Origin: Streptomyces spinosus
Lineage (GTDB): Bacteria > Actinomycetota > Actinomycetes > Streptomycetales > Streptomycetaceae
Assembly (NCBI RefSeq): GCF_020400655.1
Contig: NZ_JAINRC010000018.1
Location: forward strand, 145,562-209,561
Reading direction: 5' to 3'
Length of the DNA stretch: 64,000 nucleotides
The position numbers and the translations under genes were made by a program. The notes beneath the pieces were generated by a model. The model searched no databases. It was not told the DNA's origin and saw only the letters and a program-made list of their open reading frames with translations. Positions within the stretch are counted from its first letter, which is position 1, and every line of letters starts with the position of its first letter. Below are positions 8,458 to 17,565 of the stretch, one piece after another.

Positions 8458-9783
8458 ATGCGAAGTCACGAAAAGATCCGAAAGGCGGTGGGAGCAGTGC
8501 GGCTCTCACGTAGAGGCCTGCTGCGCGCGGGCCTGGCCGGCACGGCCGCCACGGCGCTCGGCGGCCTGGCGTCCGGCTGTGCCGTCCCGACCGGTTCCAC
8601 CGGCCGGAACATGGTCCTGTGGTACTGGGACGGCGGGCTCGGCGACACGGTCGTGCGGAAGGCGAAGGCCCGCTACGGCGCCGACGTCGACCTGCAGGCC
8701 ATCAAGATCGGCGGCTACTACCGGTCGAAACTGCTCACCACCATGACCGGCCGTGCCCACATCCCCGACATCGCGGGCCTCAAGGGCGAGGACATGGCGT
8801 CCTACCTGCCCGACGCCGACCAGTTCGTCGACCTCAGGACCCTGGGCGCCGATGCGTACAAGAGCCGGTACCTGCCGTGGAAGTGGGAGCAGGGTCTCGC
8901 CGACGACGGCACGATGGTCGGGTTCCCGATCGACTGCGGGCCGGTGGCGCACTTCTACCAGTACACCGTCTTCCGCGAGGCGGGGCTGCCCTACGAACCC
9001 GAGGACGTCTCCCGGGAGCTGAACACCTGGGAGAAGTTCTTCGCGGCCGGCGAGCAGCTGAGGAAGCGGATCCCGGGGACCTGCCTGCTCACCGACATCA
9101 CGTCCGTCTTCACCAACGTGGTGCAGCAAGGCGGCAAGCGGTACGTCGATGAGGACCGGCACTTCATCGGCGACCAGGCACATGTGCGCGACGCCTGGGC
9201 GCTGGCCGTGGAGGCCAAGCGGCGCAGGATCGTGTCCGACCTGGTCACCGGCACACCGGACCAGCTCTCGGCCGTGCAGGACGGCAAGCTGCCCAGCCAG
9301 CTCGGCGCCTCCTGGGCGACGTACGACCTCAAGAGCGGGGTGCCGAGGACCAAGGGCAGGTGGCGCGTGGCGCAGATGCCGGTCCGGCCCTCCAACAACG
9401 GCGGATCGTTCCTGTCGATCACCAGGGCGTGCCGGGAGCCCGAGCAGGCGTTCCGGATCATCACCTGGATCCTGGACGCCGCCAACCAGGCCCAGGGGTA
9501 CGTCGACGCGGGTCTGTTCCCCTCCACCCCCGCCACGTACGAGATGAGGCAACTGCGGGAGCCGGACCCCTTCTTCGGCGGCCAGGTCACCACCGACGTC
9601 TTCGGGCCCGCCGCGCAGAAGATCGCGGTCGCCTACAACAGCCCGTACGACGTGGCGCTCTCGCAGCCCATCCTCGACGAGATCAAGAACGTCGGCGTCC
9701 TCGGCAAGGACCCGGACAAGGCCTGGAGCGACGCCATGAGCAAGTGCCGCCGGATCGCCGATCACCTGGGGGTGAGCCACTGA
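8458..9783 (+). CDS. Sugar ABC transporter solute-binding lipoprotein
   Basis: Extracellular substrate-binding protein of the carbohydrate family, 441 residues from ATG 8458. GTG 8497 (VRLSRRG) is an alternative start with AAAGG upstream. The N-terminus combines a twin-arginine motif (LSRRGLLRAGLAG) with a lipobox ending ASGC, so export is probably through Tat, followed by lipid anchoring. The mature part has typical features, including an acidic-aromatic N-terminal strand (LWYWDGG), FPIDCGPVAHFY and a C-terminal SDAMSKC segment. Its stop overlaps the next ATG (TGATG), so it is coupled to the permease. Confidence 0.92.
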   Translation: MRSHEKIRKAVGAVRLSRRGLLRAGLAGTAATALGGLASGCAVPTGSTGRNMVLWYWDGGLGDTVVRKAKARYGADVDLQAIKIGGYYRSKLLTTMTGRAHIPDIAGLKGEDMASYLPDADQFVDLRTLGADAYKSRYLPWKWEQGLADDGTMVGFPIDCGPVAHFYQYTVFREAGLPYEPEDVSRELNTWEKFFAAGEQLRKRIPGTCLLTDITSVFTNVVQQGGKRYVDEDRHFIGDQAHVRDAWALAVEAKRRRIVSDLVTGTPDQLSAVQDGKLPSQLGASWATYDLKSGVPRTKGRWRVAQMPVRPSNNGGSFLSITRACREPEQAFRIITWILDAANQAQGYVDAGLFPSTPATYEMRQLREPDPFFGGQVTTDVFGPAAQKIAVAYNSPYDVALSQPILDEIKNVGVLGKDPDKAWSDAMSKCRRIADHLGVSH

Positions 9784-10739
9784 TGGCCACCGCACTCGAG
9801 AAGCCCGCACCGACCGTGGCAGGCCTCCCGGCCGGCCGCCCCCGCACGGGCCTGCGCAGGTACTGGCACCTCTACGCCGCGATCTCCCCGTTCTACCTCC
9901 TCTTCCTCTGCTTCGGCCTGATACCGGTCGGCTTCTCGCTCTACGTCTCCCTGCACCGCTGGGACGGCCTCGGCCCGATGGAGTGGGCGGGCCTGTCGCA
10001 GTACCAGTACCTGCTGAGCGACGGTGACTTCTGGCAGTCGGTCGGGAACACCCTCGTGATCTGGGTGCTGGCCACCTTGCCCATGGTCTTCCTGGCGATG
10101 GTGACGGCCGTGATGCTGAACTCGGCGGTCCGCTTCAAGAACGTCTACCGCTTCGCCTACTTCCTGCCGAACGTCACCTCGGTGGTGGCCGTCGCGATCG
10201 TCTTCGGCTCGGTCTTCTCCACCAACTTCGGCCTGGTCAACGCCCTCTTGCAGGCGGTCGGCCTCGACCAGGTGGCGTGGCTGAACACGCCGTGGGGCAT
10301 CAAGGCCGCCATCGCCACGCTGATGACCTGGCAGTGGACCGGGTACAACGCCATCATCTTCCTGGCCGGGCTGCAGACCATCCCGAGCGAGCTGTACGAG
10401 GCGGCCCGCATGGACGGCGCCGGCCCCGTGCAGACCTTCTTCCGGATCACGCTGCCCATGCTGCGCCCGGTGCTGCTGTTCGTGCTCGTCGTGTCCACGG
10501 TCACCGGTCTGCAGAGCTTCTCCGAACCGCAGGTGCTGTTGCAGAACACCGCCAACGAGTCCACGTTCTCCGGCGGCCCCGGCCACGCGGGCCGGACGAT
10601 GGTCCTCTACTTCTTCCAGCAGACCTTCGACAACAACGACTTCGGCTACGGAGCCGCCGTGGCGTGGGGCGTCTTCCTCGTCGTCATCCTCTTCTCGATC
10701 ATCAACTGGCGCCTGGTGCAGCGCCGGGGCGAAGACTAG
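9783..10739 (+). CDS. Sugar ABC transporter permease (MalF type)
   Basis: Inner-membrane permease of 318 residues with about six hydrophobic helices. ATG 9783 overlaps the preceding TGA by one base. It carries the EAA loop that docks the ATPase: ELYEAARMDGAGPVQTFFRI, near residues 202-221. It pairs with the MalG-type permease downstream. No ATPase is encoded nearby; in Streptomyces many sugar importers share the MsiK ATPase encoded elsewhere (established for several systems, inferred here). Confidence 0.93.
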   Translation: MATALEKPAPTVAGLPAGRPRTGLRRYWHLYAAISPFYLLFLCFGLIPVGFSLYVSLHRWDGLGPMEWAGLSQYQYLLSDGDFWQSVGNTLVIWVLATLPMVFLAMVTAVMLNSAVRFKNVYRFAYFLPNVTSVVAVAIVFGSVFSTNFGLVNALLQAVGLDQVAWLNTPWGIKAAIATLMTWQWTGYNAIIFLAGLQTIPSELYEAARMDGAGPVQTFFRITLPMLRPVLLFVLVVSTVTGLQSFSEPQVLLQNTANESTFSGGPGHAGRTMVLYFFQQTFDNNDFGYGAAVAWGVFLVVILFSIINWRLVQRRGED

Positions 10740-10753
10740 GAAGGCCCATCACC

Positions 10754-11617
10754 ATGGCATCCATCCAAGGAACCCGCGGGCCCGGGCGCATCCGGGGAAC
10801 CCGCACCCGGGGCATCGCCCTGCACGCCGTACTCGTCGTCGGTCTGCTGCTGTCGGCCTTCCCGTTCTACTGGGCCGTCGTCATGTCGACGCACACGTCG
10901 TCGGAGATCTTCGCCTATCCGCCGAAGCTGCTGCCGGGCTCGCACTTCCCGGAGAACGTCCGCAACCTCTTCCACAGCGTCGCCTTCTTCGGCTCGATGT
11001 GGAACTCGCTGCTGGTGGCGGGCTCGGTGACCTTCCTCGTCCTGTTCTTCGACTCACTGGCGGCCTTCGTGTTCGCCAAGTTCGACTTCCCCGGCAAGAA
11101 CGTGCTGTTCGCGCTGCTCATGCTCATCTTCATGGTGCCGGCGCAGCTGTCCGCCATCCCGCAGTTCGTGATCATGGCGAAGCTGGGCTGGATCGGCACG
11201 ATGACCTCGCTGATCGTGCCCGCCGCGGCCAACGCGTTCGGCATCTTCTGGATGCGCCAGTACATGCGGGGCGCCATCCACGACGAACTCCTCGACGCCT
11301 CCCGCATCGACGGCGCGAACTTCCTGCGCCAGTACTGGCACGTGGCCCTGCCGGTGGTCCGGCCCGGCCTGGCCTTCCTCGGCATCTTCACCTTCATGGG
11401 CCAGTGGAACGACTACGCCTGGCCCCTGATCGCCCTCACCAACCCGGACAACGTCACCCTCCAGGTGGCCCTGTCCCAGCTCAACGGCACGCACGGCACC
11501 ACCGACTACGGCATAGTCGTGACCGGCGCGCTCCTCGCCCTCGTCCCGCTGCTGGTCGTCTTCGCGATCGGCGCCAAGCAGATCATCGGCGACCTCGGCA
11601 AGGGGGCCATCCGTTGA
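10754..11617 (+). CDS. Sugar ABC transporter permease (MalG type)
   Basis: Second importer permease, 287 residues from ATG 10754, which is preceded by AGGAAGG. It has about six membrane helices beginning HAVLVVGLLLSAFPFYW. The conserved cytoplasmic loop is ELLDASRIDGANFLRQYW, near residues 182-199 (EAA motif variant). The last codons overlap the TTG start of the beta-galactosidase by 4 bases (TTGA), so importer and glycosidase are translationally coupled. This tight coupling argues that the imported sugar contains a beta-galactosyl unit. Confidence 0.93.
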   Translation: MASIQGTRGPGRIRGTRTRGIALHAVLVVGLLLSAFPFYWAVVMSTHTSSEIFAYPPKLLPGSHFPENVRNLFHSVAFFGSMWNSLLVAGSVTFLVLFFDSLAAFVFAKFDFPGKNVLFALLMLIFMVPAQLSAIPQFVIMAKLGWIGTMTSLIVPAAANAFGIFWMRQYMRGAIHDELLDASRIDGANFLRQYWHVALPVVRPGLAFLGIFTFMGQWNDYAWPLIALTNPDNVTLQVALSQLNGTHGTTDYGIVVTGALLALVPLLVVFAIGAKQIIGDLGKGAIR

Positions 11618-14541
11618 CGGACGCACTCCTGGCACTGCGCCCCTGGCAGGCACCCGAGGTGACCTCCTGGGGGCGGCTGCCCATGAACGCCGTCGACCGG
11701 CGCTCCGGCGCCCTGTCCCTGGACGGCGACTGGCGCTTCCAGCTGCTGCCGACGCCGGAGGCGACCGTCCACGACACCTGGTCGACGGCACACGTCCCGG
11801 GCGCGTGGACCATGCAGGACACCGACGACCTGCCGCAGTACACGAACGTCCGCATGCCGTACCCGCAGTTCCCTCCGCAGGCGCCGGACGCCAATCCCAC
11901 CGGTGTGTACGAACGGCACGTGGACGTCCCCGCCGACTGGGCCGGCCGCCGGATCGTCCTCCAGGTCGGGGCCGCCGAGAGCGTGCTGCTGGTGCACGTC
12001 GACGGACGGCCCGTAGGCATCTCCAAGGACTCCCACCTGGCCGCCGAGTTCGACCTGACCGGCGTCGTGCGCCCCGGTGAGCCCTCGGTCGTACGGCTGA
12101 CGGTGGTCAAGTGGTCCGACGCCTCGCACATCGAGGACCAGGACCAGTGGTGGCACGGCGGGATCACCCGGTCCGTGCTGCTGTACACGACCGATCCCCT
12201 GCACCTCGCGGACGTGAGCGTACGGGCACGCCAGGACGGCGACCTGCGCGTGGACTGCCTGGTGCGCAACGCGGCGGGCGACCGGGCGCTGCCCGAGGGC
12301 TGGTACGTCACCGGTGACCTGGACGGCGATCCCCTCGCCCAGGACGCCGGGTTCGACCGGCTCAACGCCGAGGACGAGCGGGTGTCCGACTTCCTGGGCG
12401 AGGCCCGTATCCACGCCGTCGTGCCCGGGGTGCGCACCTGGAACGCGGAGCAGCCCGAGCTGTACGGGCTGACCGTCCGGCTGCACCGCCCGGACGGCAC
12501 GGTCGCCGACTGCTCGCACCACCGCGTCGGCTTCCGGGACGTCGGCATCGTCGGCCGGGACCTGCTGGTCAACGGGGAGCGGGTCTTCATCCGCGGCGTC
12601 AACCGGCACGACTTCCACCCGCTGACCGGGCGCACGGTGTCGTACGACGACATGCGCGCGGACCTGGTACTGCTCAAGCGCTTCGGCTTCAACGCGATCC
12701 GCACCTCCCACTACCCGAACGACCCGTGGCTGTACGACCTCGCCGACGAACTCGGCTTCTACGTCGTGGACGAGGCCGACATCGAGTCCCACGACCACGC
12801 CCACGAGATCGCCGACGACCCGCGCTACCTGAACGCGTTCGTGGACCGCGTCGCGCGCATGGTGCTGCGCGACAGGAACCACCCCTCGGTCATCGTCTGG
12901 TCGCTGGGCAACGAGTCCGACTACGGCGCCAACCACGACGCGGCGGCCGGCTGGGTGCGCCGGCACGATCCCACCCGGCCGATCCAGTACGAGGGCGCGG
13001 CCAAGCGCGGCTGGGCGGACCCGGACGTGGCGTCCGACATCGCCTGCCCCATGTACGCGCCGCTTCAGGACTGCCTGACCCACGCGCTGTCCGGTCGGCA
13101 GACCAAGCCCCTCATCCAGTGCGAGTACTCGCACGCGATGGGCAACAGCAACGGCACGCTGGCCGACCACTGGGCCGCCATCGAGGCCACCGCGGGCCTT
13201 CAGGGCGGGTTCATCTGGGAGTTCCGGGACCACGGAATCCTCCAGCGCGTGAGCGACGGCAGGCCGGTCGGGCGCGCGGGCGCCGGACTGTACGGCAACG
13301 GTGTCACCGCGCCCGGCCACCGCTGGGCGTACGGCGGCGACTTCGGCGAGGCCCCGCACGACGGGGCGTTCGTCGCGGACGGGATCGTCTTCCCCGACCG
13401 CACCCCCAAGCCCGCGATGTACGAACACCGGGAGATCGCGGCACCGGTGCGCATCCGGTCCTTCCGGCACGAGGGCGTCGTCCTCGCCAACCACCAGCAC
13501 TTCCGCGGCCTGGACTGGCTGACCGGCACCTGGGAGCTGGCGCTGGCCGACGGCCGTACGCTGACCGGCCCTGCCGAACTGCCCGGTCTGCGGCCGGGCG
13601 AGACCGCGGCCGTACCGCTGCCGTTCGCGGTGCCGGCCGACGGCGGCGAGGCCTGGCTGACGCTGCGGGTGACGACGGCCGAGGACCAGGCGTGGGCACC
13701 GGCCGGTACGGAGGTGTGCGCGCCGCGGATCCGGTTGCGGGCGGCGGACGCGCCGGCACAGCCGGTCGTGGCCGGGCCGGCCGTCGACGTGGACCCCGAG
13801 GGGCTGCTGCGCCACCCGCTGCTGACCGCCGCCCCGACGCTGTCGCTGTGGCGGGCGCCCACCGACAACGACGAGCTGGGCGGGATGGCGGCGCGCTGGC
13901 GCGCCTGGGGCCTGGACCGGCTGGTGCGCACGGTGGTCTCCGTCGACCGGGACGGCGAGCGGGTGACCGTGGAGGCCGCGTACGCCTGCGCCCTCGGAGT
14001 GGTACGGCACCGGCAGACGTTCACACCCGTCGAGGGCGGCGTCCGGGTCGACGAGTCGGCCGACCTGCCCGAGGAGTTCCACGACGTCGCCCGGGTCGGC
14101 TCGGTGTTCGAGACGGTGGCCGGGCTCGACCGGATGGAGTGGTTCGGACAGGGTCCCTGGGAGTCGTACCCGGACCGGGCCGCCGGGGCACCGGTCGGCC
14201 ACCACGCGCTGCCCGTCGACGACCTGTTCACCCCGTACCTGCGCCCCCAGGAAAGCGGCGGCCGGCACGGCGTACGGCGGTTCACGCTGTCGTCCCCCGG
14301 GGCGACCGGACTCGCGGTCGAGCTGGACGAGCCCCGCCAGGTCTGTGTCACCCGCTACCGCGCCGAGGACCTCGCCGCCGCCGCGCACCACGACGAACTC
14401 ACACCGCGGGCCGGCTGTGTGGTCCACGTCGACGCCGCACACCGGGGCCTCGGTACGGCCTCCTGCGGCCCCGACACCTTCCCCGCCTACCTCGTCGCAC
14501 CGGGGGTGCACCGCTGGAGCTGGACCCTGCGCACGGCATGA
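11614..14541 (+). CDS. Beta-galactosidase, GH2
   Basis: Large retaining beta-galactosidase of 975 residues. TTG 11614 follows AAGGGGG and overlaps the permease stop. It is preferred to ATG 11683 because the family-conserved opening WQAPEVTSWGRLPMN would otherwise be lost. Domain order is jelly-roll sugar binding, Ig-like, TIM barrel, second Ig-like and the C-terminal Bgal small chain domain. The catalytic blocks are VWSLGNESDYG (acid/base Glu near 434) and IQCEYSHAMGNSNG (nucleophile Glu near 503). GGFIWEFRDHG also matches. No signal peptide, so it acts after import. Confidence 0.94.
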   Translation: MTDALLALRPWQAPEVTSWGRLPMNAVDRRSGALSLDGDWRFQLLPTPEATVHDTWSTAHVPGAWTMQDTDDLPQYTNVRMPYPQFPPQAPDANPTGVYERHVDVPADWAGRRIVLQVGAAESVLLVHVDGRPVGISKDSHLAAEFDLTGVVRPGEPSVVRLTVVKWSDASHIEDQDQWWHGGITRSVLLYTTDPLHLADVSVRARQDGDLRVDCLVRNAAGDRALPEGWYVTGDLDGDPLAQDAGFDRLNAEDERVSDFLGEARIHAVVPGVRTWNAEQPELYGLTVRLHRPDGTVADCSHHRVGFRDVGIVGRDLLVNGERVFIRGVNRHDFHPLTGRTVSYDDMRADLVLLKRFGFNAIRTSHYPNDPWLYDLADELGFYVVDEADIESHDHAHEIADDPRYLNAFVDRVARMVLRDRNHPSVIVWSLGNESDYGANHDAAAGWVRRHDPTRPIQYEGAAKRGWADPDVASDIACPMYAPLQDCLTHALSGRQTKPLIQCEYSHAMGNSNGTLADHWAAIEATAGLQGGFIWEFRDHGILQRVSDGRPVGRAGAGLYGNGVTAPGHRWAYGGDFGEAPHDGAFVADGIVFPDRTPKPAMYEHREIAAPVRIRSFRHEGVVLANHQHFRGLDWLTGTWELALADGRTLTGPAELPGLRPGETAAVPLPFAVPADGGEAWLTLRVTTAEDQAWAPAGTEVCAPRIRLRAADAPAQPVVAGPAVDVDPEGLLRHPLLTAAPTLSLWRAPTDNDELGGMAARWRAWGLDRLVRTVVSVDRDGERVTVEAAYACALGVVRHRQTFTPVEGGVRVDESADLPEEFHDVARVGSVFETVAGLDRMEWFGQGPWESYPDRAAGAPVGHHALPVDDLFTPYLRPQESGGRHGVRRFTLSSPGATGLAVELDEPRQVCVTRYRAEDLAAAAHHDELTPRAGCVVHVDAAHRGLGTASCGPDTFPAYLVAPGVHRWSWTLRTA

Positions 14542-14607
14542 CGGGCGTGCCGGCGCAGGTCGACGGGTACCGGCGTGTCGTGCTCTCGACGCATACGAGG
14601 AGGACCC

Positions 14608-15441
14608 ATGACCAACCACCCCGAATCCCTGTCCGCCGGGGGAACAGCCGTCGTGACCGGTGCCTCCTCGGGCATCGGTGCGGCCTACGCCCGCCGGCTC
14701 GCCGCGGAGGGTCACGATCTGGTGCTGGTGGCGCGTCGCGCGGAGCGTCTGCGCGCCCTCGCCGCGGAGCTGACCGGGCGGCACGACGTACGGGTGGAAA
14801 CCGTCGCCGCGGATCTCAGCGAGGCGGGCGACCTGGACCGGGTCGCCCGGCGAGCCGCCGGGGACGACGTCGGGCTGCTGGTGAACAACGCGGGCATCAA
14901 CGGCTACGGCCCCTTCGCCGAGACCGACGCGGCGCTGCTGGAGAAGGTGATGGCCGTGAACGTGGTGGCGCTCACCCGGCTCGCCCGTGCGGCCGTGCCG
15001 GGCATGCTGGCACGCGGCCGCGGCGCCGTGGTGAACGTGGCTTCCACCCTCGCCTTCGCCGGTTCCCTCCCGCCGGGCCCGCTGCCGGTGCGGGCGGTGT
15101 ACGCCGGGACCAAGGGCTACGTCGTCACCTTCAGCCGAACCCTCGCCGCGGAGCTGGAGGGTGCGCCGGTCCGCGTCCAGGTGCTGTGCCCCGGGCTGAC
15201 GGCGACCGAGTTCCACCTCACCCAGGGCCGGGATCCGGTGCCCGGTGACGCGGCACGCGTACACGACGACGGCGGCATGCCCGCCGAGGACGTGGTGACC
15301 GCTTCACTGAGGGCCCTGGAAACCGGCGAGGTCGTGTGCGTGCCCGGCCTGGTCGACGGCGAGGCGGTGGACCGCATCGCCGCGGCGGAATCGTCGCTCC
15401 GCGCCTCGGCCACCGGCACGCTCGCCCCGCGGTACCTGTGA
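14608..15441 (+). CDS. SDR-family NAD(P)-dependent oxidoreductase
   Basis: Classical short-chain dehydrogenase of 277 residues. ATG 14608 follows GAGGAGG. It has the cofactor loop TGASSGIG at the N-terminus, NNAGINGYG after beta-4, the Ser region NVASTLAFAG and the YAGTKGY catalytic YxxxK. PGLTATEF follows, as in the dihydroxyacetone-type SDR subgroup. It is 66 bp after the beta-galactosidase and could be transcribed with it, but nothing ties its chemistry to sugar use. Substrate unknown. Confidence 0.9.
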   Translation: MTNHPESLSAGGTAVVTGASSGIGAAYARRLAAEGHDLVLVARRAERLRALAAELTGRHDVRVETVAADLSEAGDLDRVARRAAGDDVGLLVNNAGINGYGPFAETDAALLEKVMAVNVVALTRLARAAVPGMLARGRGAVVNVASTLAFAGSLPPGPLPVRAVYAGTKGYVVTFSRTLAAELEGAPVRVQVLCPGLTATEFHLTQGRDPVPGDAARVHDDGGMPAEDVVTASLRALETGEVVCVPGLVDGEAVDRIAAAESSLRASATGTLAPRYL

Positions 15442-15471
15442 CGACGGGCGGCACGCGCGGTCCGGGAGCGC

Positions 15472-16560
15472 TCAGGCGGCGGTCTTCTTGCGGCGGCGGC
15501 CGCCGGAGGCGAGCGCGTCGACGAGTTCCTCGCGGCTCATCCTCGACCGGCCGGGCACGTCCTGTTCGGTCGCCCGCCGGTACAGCTCCGCCTTGCTCAG
15601 CTTCTGCAGCTCCCGCCTGCCGTCGGCACCGCGGCCGCGGGCCCGCGCCGCCCCGGCCTCCTTCGGCGGAGCCTTCCGCGCCGGCGCCTTCGCCGGTCCG
15701 CCCGCCGACGACCGGGCGGCCGCCTTGCGCGGTGCCGGCTTCTCCTCGCGCCCGCCGGCCGGCTCCTCGCCACCGCGGCCGGACCGGGCGGCCTTCAGGC
15801 TGCCTTCGAGGACCTTCATCAGGTCGATCACGTTGGTCGCCTCCGGCGGCTCCTCGGCCGCCGCGATCTCCTGACCCCCGGCCTTGGCCTTCACCAGCTC
15901 GCGCACCTTCTCCTGGTAGGTGTCGCGGTAGCGGGAGGGGTCCCAGTCGGAGCTGAGCGCGTCGACCAGTTGCAGCGCCATGTCCAGCTGCTTGCCCCGT
16001 CCCGCCCGGCCGGAGGGAAGCTCGGGCAGTTCCCGGCCCGGGTCACGGACCTCGTCCGCCCAGTGCAGCGTCTGCAACACCAGCACGCCGTCCTCCGCGC
16101 GCAGCGCGGTCAGGTACTGCTTGTTGCGCATGACGAAGGTGGCGATCCCCGCCTTGTCCGTCCCCGCCAGCGCGGCGCGCAGCAGCTCGTAGACCTTGGC
16201 GTACTCCTTGCCGCGCGGGGCGACGTAGTAGGTGCGGTCGAAGTAGACCGGCTCGATCCGGTCGAGGTCGACGAAGTCGGTGATGTCGATGGTCTGCGAG
16301 CGGCCCGGCGCGATCTCGTCGAGTTCGCCGGGCTCGACCACGACGTACCGGCCCTCGTCGAGCTCGTAGCCCTTGACGATGTCGCCGGGGCCGACCTCGT
16401 CGCCGGTGCGCTCGTTCACCCGCTTGTTGCGGATCCGGTCCGAGGTGCCCCGCTGCAACTGGTGGAAGTGGACGGTGTGGTCCTCGGTCGCCGTGTAGAG
16501 GCCGACGGGGACGGTGACGAGCCCGAAGGTGATCACCCCTGACCAGATCGCCCGAGCCAT
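15472..16560 (-). CDS. ku: Ku protein for non-homologous end joining
   Basis: Bacterial Ku homologue of 362 residues that binds DNA ends and recruits LigD. ATG 16560 opens MARAIWSGVITFGLVTVPV, the invariant Ku beginning; longer in-frame starts are not needed. After the core (to about residue 255) comes a low-complexity Ala/Lys/Arg linker. It ends in a helical module LSKAELYRRATEQDVPGRSR followed by MSREELVDAL, resembling SAP/Rho-N DNA-binding folds, and the basic tail RRRKKTAA. Actinobacterial Ku proteins often carry such tails. No ligD is in the window. It converges on the SDR gene with a 30-bp gap. Confidence 0.94.
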   Translation of the reverse strand: MARAIWSGVITFGLVTVPVGLYTATEDHTVHFHQLQRGTSDRIRNKRVNERTGDEVGPGDIVKGYELDEGRYVVVEPGELDEIAPGRSQTIDITDFVDLDRIEPVYFDRTYYVAPRGKEYAKVYELLRAALAGTDKAGIATFVMRNKQYLTALRAEDGVLVLQTLHWADEVRDPGRELPELPSGRAGRGKQLDMALQLVDALSSDWDPSRYRDTYQEKVRELVKAKAGGQEIAAAEEPPEATNVIDLMKVLEGSLKAARSGRGGEEPAGGREEKPAPRKAAARSSAGGPAKAPARKAPPKEAGAARARGRGADGRRELQKLSKAELYRRATEQDVPGRSRMSREELVDALASGGRRRKKTAA

Positions 16561-17014
16561 GACCGTGCTCCGTCCCGTGTCGTCCAGCGCCCGTACTCGG
16601 CCCTCCGCTTCCACGCTCGCACCGCCGCCGCGCCCGCGCTCGCCCAGGCCGCGCGTCAGGCGCCCGAATGGTCCTCGCGCGGTTCCCGTCGCACGTCCCA
16701 GCGGTGGTGAGCCGCTCCCGGGGGGTTCACGATGGAGGAAGCGGCGCACCGAATCCACAAACGATCACAGCGCTCGACTGGTCGCTGCGGACACGCTCCT
16801 GCCCCTCCCGCACGGTTCGCCGCGAGTGCGAGAGCGGCCCCGAAGGGTGCCAGGGCAGCGCCTGCCGGCCAGTGCGCGGCCCCAACCCCCCGGTCCGGCC
16901 GCGACGGGACCTCCCTGGCCACGTGCCCACGCACACAGCTCGCCCGTCTCCGGTCGCGGACCGTGCCCGCGGGTGCCGCGCGGGGCGCCGGCGACGGTCA
17001 GGAGGAAGATCGCG
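16561..17014. other. Intergenic region between ku and a divergent small gene
   Basis: Roughly 450 bp with no credible coding frame. It must hold the ku promoter and that of the 148-residue gene. I see no clear sigma-70 boxes or palindrome. GGAGGAAG at 17001-17008 is the Shine-Dalgarno of the rightward gene. Confidence 0.5.
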
Positions 17015-17461
17015 ATGCCTACCGAGACCGAGTTGCTCCGGAGCGACGACAAGCAGATCGAGGAGTTGTTCCGCAAGAGTCCGGCGGGCGAGGTCCCCCG
17101 GGGCCCGATGGAGGGCGTGGCCATCATCCCGGGGGCGGGGCGCACGGGGGCACGGGTGCTCGCCGGCGTGGTGAACCGGTTCTGGTGGCGGGGCAAGGTC
17201 TTCAGCCCGGAGGGATACCTCAGCAACCGGCTCACCGCGCTGGACATCCTGTCCATCGTCGCCATGGTCGGGCCCGGACCCAGCCGCCTGGACGACCGCG
17301 AGTGCATCGTCATCGACTACTCGCACACCTCCACGGTGTTCGGGGGCGTACGGGACGAACTCCGCCAGGTCGACCCGGACCTGTACCTGGGACTGATCTG
17401 GCTGGCCGGCCACAGGATCGGCTGGTTCACACTGCGCGACCCCGACAGCGTGCGGGGCTGA
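17015..17461 (+). CDS. Conserved-looking hypothetical protein, 148 aa
   Basis: Soluble protein without a signal peptide. ATG 17015 has an ideal GGAGGAAG seven bases upstream, and third-position GC is high throughout, so the gene is real. The sequence has a short acidic helix (DDKQIEELFRKS) and then a compact alpha/beta region with VVNRFWWRGKVF and ECIVIDYSHTSTVFGGVRDE. It ends IWLAGHRIGWFTLRD. The pattern is reminiscent of small lipid- or ligand-binding folds, but I do not recognise the family. No function is proposed. Confidence 0.8.
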   Translation: MPTETELLRSDDKQIEELFRKSPAGEVPRGPMEGVAIIPGAGRTGARVLAGVVNRFWWRGKVFSPEGYLSNRLTALDILSIVAMVGPGPSRLDDRECIVIDYSHTSTVFGGVRDELRQVDPDLYLGLIWLAGHRIGWFTLRDPDSVRG

Positions 17462-17565
17462 CCGCCCGTCCCCCCTCTCGGCCGTCCGGCACCGGATCCG
17501 TCGGCAGGCCGGGCCCGTGCGCTGTGCGAGGTTCGCACCGTGCCGCCCTGACGAAAGGCCCCACC

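Noticed and set aside
11506..15264. A 1252-residue leftward open frame
   Set aside because: Lies antisense to the permease, beta-galactosidase and SDR genes and has random-looking, His/Arg/Val-rich sequence.
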